Assembly: GCA_001051155.2 (NCBI GenBank)
Contig: JYIP02000010.1
Span: 496,001-560,000, forward strand
DNA: 64,000 bases
From: Chrysoporthe austroafricana
Taxonomy: Eukaryota; Ascomycota; Sordariomycetes; Diaporthales; Cryphonectriaceae
Direction of reading: 5' to 3'
Positions 56,061 through 64,000 of this stretch are shown here, one piece after another. The notes under the pieces were generated by a model. That model was not told where the DNA came from. It worked only from the letters and a program-made list of their open reading frames with translations, and ran no database searches. Each line of letters begins with the position of its first letter. Positions within the stretch are counted from its first letter, which is position 1. The position numbers and the translations under genes were made by a program.

Positions 56061-56798
56061 ACGAGCGCGGACGGAAATAATTGGAGACATTTGACGCTCC
56101 ATAGGTCAGTTTCATAAGCATGGCTACGAATAAGCCTTCCAGAAGCAATATGTCATCCTGCTAAAGTCGGTGCATGAGACCTTCCTGCGCTTGTGCCTGT
56201 GACACCATCAGTGGAGCCGGTTTCCACAGTCATGTAGACTGAAGCGACTTTGTCCCCGTCTTGCGTGCCAAGTTGCTTCCCAAGCTTACTGCAAAATTGC
56301 CTTCTGTCTCTGGAGCGAGAAATCAGTGCCGCTGAGATTGATGACGCCAACAGCTCCAGTAATGTATGTGCGAGACGGACTATGTAATAATTTAGACCAA
56401 AGGTCACTCGTAGTCAGCTGGCAGTGGTTACTCATTTCAAGCTCAACATCAACATGGTTAGTCATATGGTGACTTGTACAGACTTGCTCTCCCCATATAA
56501 TGTAATTACCTGTGGGTTATTAGCCTCAACGAAGGAGATAACGATGGCAGGATGGACTGTAGCATTATAGAGCCAGAATGCTCGTTGAGAATGTCGAGAT
56601 TGTAGGGGCCCATGGCAAGGGTAAATGATAATCCTAGAAATTCGGCGCCGGTGGGTGCGGGTACCAGTCATGCTGTTGATCGTTGAGGGTAAGTTCCACG
56701 TCACAGCATTTCCTTATCCATTTTGTATCGTCAGCAACGCCATGATGGATCTATTCAGGCGCTTTTAAGTCACTACCAGGTGGAATGATATTTCAAAC
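56061..56798. other. Intergenic, 0.7 kb
   Basis: Short frames on the minus strand only; no domain recognised. May contain more decayed sequence. Confidence 0.45.
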
Positions 56799-58349
56799 TT
56801 AGAGCTTAAGCCGTTCCATTGTGGACACAACTTTGTCCACGTCTTCTTTCCCAAAGCTCTCGCTAGCTGTGCTGCTGTACTTCAACCTAGATGCGCCGCG
56901 CTCGTACGTCCTGCTCGTATTTGAATCATACCTCTTCTTCTCAGGAACCTTATCAGACAAAATGCGGTAAGTGTCGCTCCTCACAGTTAGGATCATGGTA
57001 TTCAAAATCCTCTCCCGTCGCATCTCGGCTGTCTCGCTTTCGAAGTCGCCCCGTCCCACAATGACATCCGGAGTTCTCCAGTTGGGATACAGGTTCCGGT
57101 GTGTCTGTCGGACCTGAATGCCATCCCTGATCGCCCTAAAATAGTAGTCGCAGAGACGGCATGTTGGCTTACTGCCGCCGATGTATCTGTATCCCTCAAA
57201 AAACTTTGAGGGATGGAGGTCACTTATGTCAGGATCGCTTACGATCGATTCGTGAACCAACACTTCGGCGTGGACAATAGGTTGGAAGCTAAGTCTCTTA
57301 TTTATCGCCAAAATATTCTTGTCCAGGTCAAAATCTTGAAGCTTCTCAGCATCGGCCTGGTAAGATTCCAGATTCGCTTTCTCGCGTTCTGAAGATGCCA
57401 TCCGGTGGAGAATGTGTGCGGCTCCCGATTGCTTCTTTGATATCGGATTCGGCTCTGGTGTTGACGAGGGGACGCAAATAACCTCGAAATCGTGAAAGAG
57501 ACGGCCCCATCTGGGTTGCGAGCGGGCTTCAATGAGAGTCTGCACACCCTCCAAATACGACAGTAGCCGCCCCGCTGCATGGCGCAGTTCGGCCCAGGGG
57601 GAGACTTGTCCGGTCTGTGTAATATTGGCCTTATTCCTGAAGATTGTACTTATGCTAGACCTCGATAGCTTTTGGATGCATCTCATCAGTTTCGTACAAT
57701 TCTGAAAAACTTTGGACATTAAAAGTTAGCTCGCTGTCTCAAAAATACTACGGATACCCTCGTACTTACATCTGTCTTCTTCGAGCTCTCTATCATCCGC
57801 ATCGGCAGAGAGACTTTGAAGTTCTTGAAGTTTTTCAACCACTTTCTGGCTGTTTCCTGGTGTCTTGAGGCATTCCCTCGAGAACGAGGCGGCGGCCGTA
57901 ATGTAGACATGCAACCGCGGCCTATCAAAAGCAACGACTTTTTGCAGGACACTATTCTTGATCAATGGATCGGATTGCTCCGTCCAGTCCCGCAGCGTCT
58001 GGAGGATATTCACAACAAAATCCCTGAGATCGACCAGTTCCTCTTCATTCCGTTGATTGGATGCAAATCGATACTGTATACGGTCTGGGTAATTGAGAGC
58101 AACCGCCGCGGTAAAAGTACTCCCAAAAGGCCTGGTATCGCAGATCTGGGCCAACTTGTTCATAAAATCATGGAAAAGCTGTTCCGCATCCATGTTGAAC
58201 CTGTCTGGGGTCGACTCAGGCGACCGAGGCGCGTGGTTGTGCATGCAGGCCTGAGTGGCGGCGAGGAGCAGGACGAGAGGCTCATAGAATCTGTTGCGAA
58301 GTGACGTCCTCATTTTCACCCGTTGTTCCTGGGCCTGTTCAGATTGCAT
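56799..58349 (-). CDS. OTT_1508-type deaminase-fold protein, 2 exons
   Basis: 496 aa from exons 58349-57770 and 57709-56799. The 60-nt intron has a GTAAGT donor and a GAGCTAAC branch site; the acceptor CCAAAG gives the matching phase (reading the nearer TTTCAG would create a stop). Helical N-terminal half (1-300), then the deaminase core: H340-A-E342 in PIVHAEVLVHES and C377-x-x-C380 in PTCRLCDYYF, the zinc-binding and catalytic pattern of the cytidine-deaminase superfamily. The FFEGYRYIGGSKPTC segment between them is typical of the fungal OTT_1508-like branch. Bacterial relatives include toxin-linked deaminases; fungal ones are often found near recognition genes, function unknown. The product has no signal peptide. 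It lies 1.3 kb from the WD40 gene and faces it tail to tail. Confidence 0.75.
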
Positions 58350-59774
58350 TGTGACGAGTTGGTGCTGGGACTGCTGACGATTTTGCCACTTCCCTTCAAC
58401 GCTGGATGCCCAACATTAAAAGTCTATTGAATATTGTGCTCTAATATCGAATGCCGGACGTGTAATTCTCTTCGCTCTTGTAATCATCTGTTTATTTATC
58501 TTTCGAATCAGTCGATGGATTACTCGAATTAGAGCCTAAGATAACGCCAAGTTCAACGCATCAACACGCAGCGACCAGCCACGGCAGGCCCTGCGTGGGG
58601 CCCGCCACATGGTTCTTACAGGGCTTTCCTTTACCCGCGGCGGGCCAGAACACCATTCTCGTAACGTTACTCTAGATCTACAATCCCCAAAGAACAAGTA
58701 GGCGCAGTTTGCTCAACCCAGGCTCTGGTGGCCTCCCACCAGGGTCTTTTTGGCGGCTACTGTGAACATAAGCCGTCCTGATGAGAAGTGACGCTATTTT
58801 CAGGCCCCATGCATGAGGCTATGTCCAATTATGTCTAATTCGCGGCTGCTAGCGGGTCATGGTCGCCTACCGTCACAGCTCCACACCCAAAAGCAAGCTC
58901 CCTCGGCGGGCCTCCTGCAGCTCAGCGTCACAAGGAAGCGCTGGCCAATTGCCCGAGAAGCCATTTCACAAAGCTGCGCGTCTTGAGGAGCCACAAGCCT
59001 CCCTTCCTAAATCTTTTCTCCTCGCCTTGAACGTGGACCAAGCCCAACGTTGATGTTTTCCGGTTCCGCATTGATCAGAACCACCACAGGATGACCCTCA
59101 CTAAACGAGCATCTTACCACACCATGCACGTGGATGCGTTCTAGTTAATACCACACGCCCAAATACTCGTCTAGTTTCTGAGTTCATCCACAGATTTCTG
59201 TTCTGCTTAATCGGCAAAGGACTCGGGAGGAATCATCAGGAGTTGACTCAACAAGTGTTCTATTAGGCTCTCCGCGGATCGAGCTCCCTATACATCACCA
59301 ATAGTGCTGGGAAAGGTTTGTAGACCCTAGGGAGAAAACATGACCATGGAACCATGAGACTTATAAACCCTTTAGACTACCCCACAACGCTTGTGAACGG
59401 AGGCGTGTCACGTAATCAGAACGTGTTCTTGGTTCCATACGACTTAGCTGTGGGACTTGCAGTCAGAGTTTGCCAAGCTCGGCATATGGAATATGTCCGC
59501 ATCGAGATACCTTACGCAGGGAATGGATCCGATGATAGATGGATCTTTCGAGCCTGCATCTTCAACAGTAGAGGAAAGGGCCAATGAGCTAGTTGTGGAA
59601 CCAATTGCCTCTTCCGATTCCGGGGGTACGCACAACCGGAGGCTGGCCAGCAGCGTCGACTTCGCTAATTTCGACACATGTATTTCTCCCGGATCCCTAT
59701 CCCTCGATACTGAGGCCTACCTGGGACCCTCTGGACACCCGAATGCGCTTGGTGTCCCGAGCACGAGGACTTAG
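58350..59774. other. Intergenic, 1.4 kb
   Basis: No gene supported from 58350 to about 59456. An open frame at 59457-59771 is in the same frame as the C2H2 gene that follows but is closed by a TAG at 59772; see that entry. Confidence 0.45.
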
Positions 59775-59867
59775 GACTCGTTCATCCCAGATACAGGCAC
59801 CGGTCTAGACGAGACCTTTCCCGAGCAGAATACAGCCCAAATTTTCGAGGGCAACACACATCCTAAC

Positions 59868-60429
59868 ATGGGGCTCTCCCAACTTCCGAATGATCAAACA
59901 CCAGTTCCTTACAACTGCATACCTTCAGCAATGATTTTCTTACATCCCCGCCAATTCTCCGACCAACAAGACCATATAAACCGGGTGAATTCCCTTCAGC
60001 CGACAAGCAATCTCTTATCAACGTCTGAAGCAATCTATGAACCTCCCAGCGACGAAGTTTATGTGTGCAGTGTTTGCAGGAAGCCATGGCCTACAAAAAA
60101 TGATCTGAAGTGAGCTTACAAATATATCTGTTGGCGGTCTTAGTCGCTTACTCACATCGACTCCTATCAGCAAGCACAACCTGACCCACTCACGTCCGGT
60201 TCCCTGTTTCCGCTGTGACCAAAGGTTCCCTACAAAGAGGGAACGCAAACGGCATATGTCAGTGCATCATCGTGCATGGGCGGCCGAACACCCTGAGCTG
60301 CTCAACCTCCATCCAGCCTCCAGACTGGAGTGCGAGCACTGCGGATACAAACCCGACAGTACTCGACCGGACCGCCTGACCAGGCATATGAGGAGGTACA
60401 ATGGGACATGTGCTGGGAAGGGCAAGTAA
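59868..60429 (+). CDS. Small C2H2 zinc-finger protein, 2 exons
   Basis: 166 aa from ATG 59868: exons 59868-60109 and 60171-60429, with a GTGAGC donor and TATCAG acceptor in matching phase. The intron lies inside the first finger, which reads YVCSVCRKPWPTKNDL-NKHNLTH (C-x2-C, H-x3-H). A second finger is PCFRCDQRFPTKRERKRHMSVHH, and a third, LECEHCGYKPDSTRPDRLTRHMRRYNGTC, has a C2HC pattern. It ends soon after, so it is a short nuclear DNA-binding candidate. The frame is also open from 59775 up to this ATG and further back from 59457, separated only by an in-frame TAG at 59772-59774 that is itself a possible acceptor (CTTAG). The true protein may be longer at its N-terminus. Confidence 0.7.
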
Positions 60430-61085
60430 GACGTCGTTCGTCTCGAATCAAAAGTTTTGTTTTCCTCATATTGGAAGGGATTGTTAGCGGTCACAATGTC
60501 GCTTGACTTTTTCTGGTTAGAGACAAACTAGCCTACTGTTCCTCCCTTCTTGTCGTCTGGACTTTTACGAACGATTATGACTGAACGATTTCTCTTTCGA
60601 TTTATTTGTTCTCCTTTCATACTTTTGCCATAGGGCCGGATTCCATGAGCATGGGCCGAGAGGTTCATGTGCCTGAAGGAGCACATAGGTAGTTCAGGAC
60701 CCTGGGCGTGAATGTTTGCCTGTGCGTTGCTGTTGTGGAATTTTGTTTTTCCTTAACCCTTCTAAGCTCGCCTAGAAAGAAGGGGCAATCTTAGAAGACA
60801 GCTGATTCATTGGATTCAGGAGAAGTTAATCACGTTCTCATCCACGTTTCGTCGTAGCAAATGGTGTCTCCAAGCACTTGGACTACTACTTTCAGACGAG
60901 TTCGCTCTGTGGCATTCATTGACGATTCTGCTCTGTGTCCCGTCTGATCGTATGGGTCTATGTTCCTTTCCTCTCCCTAAACTCAAGTGCTACCCTTCAG
61001 TGCAACCTCAGCTCCTATGCACATTCCCGTCTTCGATTTTGCCGCCCGAATCGCGCGGGGACAGTGAATATTCCAGTGGTATTTA
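60430..61085. other. Intergenic, 0.7 kb between convergent genes
   Basis: AT-rich, no coding support. Confidence 0.5.
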
Positions 61086-61825
61086 CTAGACCGTGAAATT
61101 CTTGAGGTAATCCTCCTTGCCCAAAGGTACGCCCTTCATCCGAAGAATGTCGTAAGCGGTGACGACGTGGAAAAACATGTTCGGAAGAAGCATCGACGTG
61201 ATCCAGAAGCCAACAGATACCTTCATCTCGGTACCAGGAATGCTCCTGTTGCCCCATGTTAGTCTCCTTCCATCAGAATTTCGAGCAGCCTCGCAGTAAT
61301 GCCGTTGGCGGGCCTCTGCAGATCTCAAGCAAGATTTGGGAGAGGGAGAGAGATGGGATCATAGAACCTACTCATCGACAATTTCCTCCTGCCTGCCGTT
61401 GAGCTGCTCCGGTTTCACCTGCTTCACCAGATCCCGGGTCCTCTGCACCCGAGCGGACAGCTCCGCGAAAGTCTTTTCCTCAAATGGCCAGTCCTCGGGT
61501 GCGAGGCCTGTCGTTCTTGTGATCGGCAGCTTGATTATCCTTGTCACTGTCTCGAATTAGAAACCTCCATGGGAACCTGATGCATTCATTATGAAAGCCT
61601 CAAAGGGAGGCGAGATGATGAAATATCTGAAGGCTGCGTACTGGTTTGAATTTGTTTGACGAAAGGATACATGTCCTCATAGAGCACTGCGTTGATGTAT
61701 TCTGCGTTCGGATCGATGCCATTCTCCTTGGCGTATGCCTGGCCCTTGGTGAGAATGGAGTCGGCGGCGTCGAGAGCCCTGAAGATGAGAGGGAAATATG
61801 CGTCGTAGAGATTGCCCACGGTCAT
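61086..61825 (-). CDS. DUF1993 (DinB-like helical) protein, 3 exons
   Basis: 172 aa from exons 61825-61642, 61546-61372 and 61245-61086; phases match and the last intron has an ACTAAC branch site. The fold family is DUF1993, a four-helix DinB/YfiT-like bundle: MTVGNLYDAYFPLIFRALDAADSILTK at the start, LYEDMYPFVKQIQTMTRI at the first junction, PITRTTGL-PEDWPFEEKTFAEL in exon 2, and FHVVTAYDILRMKGVPLGKEDYLKNF at the end with the conserved F-H-x-x-T-A-Y-x-I-L-R. Members are small soluble proteins of unknown activity, often single genes in fungi. No signal. The start has good length agreement with the family (about 170 aa). Confidence 0.9.
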
Positions 61826-63069
61826 TTTGGCCGACTTGGAGAGTATATGATCGAACTGGTGAAATCCTCAGTAATTATTCTCAGTCTTAAGCTTCGAGCT
61901 TGGTGTTCGTGGTCGTGAAGGGAAGTCTGATGAGCCATCGAAGCAGCGAACTGCTTGTTTACTTATAGTAGGGCCTTCAAGAACGCGACATGACGAGCAT
62001 GACGAACCCTAGCCAGAATTCCCGGAGAGGAAGTTCTATGGGTACTGCAAGGGAGTATGATCCGTACTCCCGTGCCAGCGTCTTCTAGACGCTGAACGCC
62101 CTTCAAGTTGAATTAGTCATGACCTCTATCCAGCCGCTGACAAATTCAGCCTCCAAGGGCGTATGAGGTGGCGAGGTATTTAGGCCGTGGACTTATGAGA
62201 AGCATTCTACCTAGGTCAGCCGAAGGAGAAACAGGCGCAAAAGCAATTTCGGAGTTATGTTAGAGCTGTGGAAGCAGAGCCGTGAACTGGCGGAAGTCTC
62301 GGTGAACGACCTAGTGACGGCTGTCGGCAACGAAGCCTTAGCCGAGCTAGTGGGCACAATGCTTCACACCGGATCGACCGTGGTTGCAGTTAAGGTTAAG
62401 TCTTCACTAGTACTACATACATCTGTCAGGGTCTGCATCCTTTGCATCCTGTTCATGCCCATTTGTCTGCAGCAGGGTGCCAGAGTCCAGGCAACTTTTG
62501 CGTATAGCCGGCACAGATTATTAATACAGCAAACTCGTCACGAACCCACTGTTCCTCGAGCTTGTCCGTTTCACCACAACCTCACCGCACCTCTCTTTTG
62601 CATCCTTAGCTGTGTTGGTAGAAACACTTATACAAAGGTGTTCAGCCTAGCGTACTTGTAGGCGAGAATGCCAGGCCGACTCTCTTCGCCAATAATTTGG
62701 TCCAAACCCGAATCGACGTTGATGACCCCGTGGTTATTACTTCTGCAACAAATGATCATCCGGGACCTTTCCTGGGTCTGAACTCTGGAGTAGCTCCTAA
62801 ATCCGCCAAGTGCCACGCGGCGGCCCTTATCATTCTATAACGGGTCCATACCCGGATGTTCCCTCTAATCCACAAATACCAAGCTCAAATTATCAACATT
62901 CCTTTATATTGCAGCTAACATGTTGTTTGTCTCAATGGGTGAAGTTCCGGTGCCAACAAGGCGATCAGTCAAATTCGCAGCATCATGCCACTGCTCAAGC
63001 CTGATGATCCTCATAGTATCGGAAGCGTCCGCGCTCGCCGTTCTTATAAGTGACACGGCTGGCTTCGTA
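61826..63069. other. Intergenic, 1.2 kb
   Basis: No supported gene between DUF1993 and MmgE/PrpD genes, both on the minus strand. Confidence 0.5.
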
Positions 63070-64000
63070 CTATTTCGACGAGGTTGCCACTGCTCTTCCG
63101 GCGTTAGGTAGGATGCAGTCCTGCTGGGTGCGCAAAGACCAACACCACGCGATCAGCTCCCGTGCCCGACTATCGGAACCGCTGCTGTATGCATTGAGTC
63201 TTTGGAACTTATCTTCTATCTCCGGTCTCGAGAGGGTGTTGCCCGGGTCTCCCTTTGGCTCGTCACAGATGCCTTGCACAACTCTATCGCCGGCCAGCTC
63301 AACCTCAACCCTTCCAAGCCACCGCTTCGGGTACGCCGCATCAACCTTAGGATCAAGGACCATGGTGATGCGATCTCTGAACTGCAATATGTCCGGATCC
63401 GTGAGCGCGAACGTCTCAAAGTCCAAAAGGCTCGCGCTTCCCCTCAACGCAATGAGAGAAAGCGTCGATTTCATGCTGAACTTGGCGGCGTGTACCGTCT
63501 TCGGGGGCGAGGCGGCGTCTACGGGACCAAGCACGTCGATAGCGCCCTGGTGCACCCGGGCCACAACTTTCCGAATTTCCGACATGGGGTCCGCAATTCT
63601 GTTCTTTTCGATAGCGTCAAGTAGAGCATCAGCGGCGGGATGGGTATGTCGACAACAGGCATGGAACTTGAAGCTCGTCTCGAGCACAGCCCACCTCTCG
63701 CCCAGGCGATTTGCTAACCGCGCCGCATCCGCGTCGTCCCCTGACAGCCCCTTCAATAGACCAGCGCCACCTTCAACGACGTCGTGGGCACCTTTCAAAC
63801 CATCCCGTGTCATGTACGCACTCAGCAGGCCATTTGCCGCAGCGTGAGCACAATGCAGCTGTTTGCTGTCCCCCGCACCGCTGCGCATGAACTCCCAGAG
63901 CCCGCTGGTCTGAGTCCCCGCCGTGCCCAGAGCGTAAACCATCTGCTCGTAGCTGAAGTTAAGTAGCTTTGCGACGGCCAAAGCAGCCGCCATGGTACCG
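63070..64000 (-). CDS. MmgE/PrpD family protein (2-methylcitrate dehydratase/aconitate decarboxylase-like), 5' part outside window
   Basis: C-terminal 310 residues of a gene that runs off the right edge (the frame stays open to base 64000). Family marks: NFSYEQMVYALGTAGTQTSGLWEFM, a Gly-rich GAGDSKQLHCAHAAANGLLSA with the conserved K-Q/R-L-H-x-G/A-x-A-A motif, GLKGAHDVVEGGAGLL, FKFHACCRHTHPAADALLDAI with the active-site-side His residues, and SLIALRG in the small domain. Full-length proteins are about 450-500 aa, so roughly 35% is missing. Members dehydrate 2-methylcitrate or decarboxylate cis-aconitate; many fungal ones serve unknown acids in secondary metabolism. The product's very C-terminus (TQQDCILPNAG) is not conserved and might be an unspliced extension. 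Confidence 0.85.
   Translation of the reverse strand, partial: GTMAAALAVAKLLNFSYEQMVYALGTAGTQTSGLWEFMRSGAGDSKQLHCAHAAANGLLSAYMTRDGLKGAHDVVEGGAGLLKGLSGDDADAARLANRLGERWAVLETSFKFHACCRHTHPAADALLDAIEKNRIADPMSEIRKVVARVHQGAIDVLGPVDAASPPKTVHAAKFSMKSTLSLIALRGSASLLDFETFALTDPDILQFRDRITMVLDPKVDAAYPKRWLGRVEVELAGDRVVQGICDEPKGDPGNTLSRPEIEDKFQRLNAYSSGSDSRARELIAWCWSLRTQQDCILPNAGRAVATSSK

Noticed and set aside
1..64000. CRISPR arrays, bacterial operons, riboswitches, rRNA genes, bacterial attachment sites
   Set aside because: Not expected in fungal nuclear DNA and none seen; the only regular tandem repeats are the WD40 units and microsatellites.

Overview
The window is nuclear DNA of a filamentous ascomycete (Pezizomycotina, probably Sordariomycetes). 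Genes carry short introns (about 50-210 nt) with GT..AG ends and CTAAC/CTGAC-like branch sites. They are scattered singly on both strands between long intergenic stretches, and the families are fungal: Zn-cluster and bZIP regulators, an MFS drug pump, a DUF1479 protein, an AcuF-type zinc finger, a fungal gasdermin-like protein and a CAAX mating pheromone. Most introns below were placed by joining reading frames at splice consensus sites, with the total length checked to be a multiple of three. Family calls come from motif and sequence recognition, not from a database search.

Left part (1-14 kb): an MFS exporter, an alpha/beta hydrolase and a trans-acting enoyl reductase, a set typical of the margin of a polyketide cluster although no synthase lies in the window. 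Then come a two-exon Cys-tailed microprotein, a rhodopsin-like membrane protein, an intron-containing tRNA-Ser(AGA) and a tiny gene (11556-11627) for an a-factor-like prenylated pheromone.

Middle (14-36 kb), GC-rich at its genes: a PI-PLC-like phosphodiesterase, a disordered protein, a DUF2278 protein with lamin-tail-like end, a family-16 methyltransferase, a secreted histidine-phosphatase-like protein with an altered active site, a secreted beta-propeller lactonase-like protein, a bZIP factor and a large coiled-coil protein.

Right part (37-64 kb): an SDR, a single-pass Ser/Thr-rich membrane protein, a DUF1479 dioxygenase-like gene divergent from a fungal transcription factor, then the most striking region (47.9-58.4 kb). 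It holds a gasdermin-like pore-former candidate, a large subtilisin-type protease with all catalytic residues, a divergently transcribed zinc-finger/WD40 protein with four 126-bp WD repeats, relics of TPR and NACHT sequences, and an OTT_1508-type deaminase-fold protein. Gasdermin plus subtilase is the known HET-Q1/HET-Q2-type regulated cell-death arrangement of fungi; the zinc-finger/WD40 and deaminase neighbours suggest a larger self/non-self or immunity island. The window closes with a C2H2 gene, a DUF1993 gene and the 3' part of an MmgE/PrpD gene cut by the right edge.
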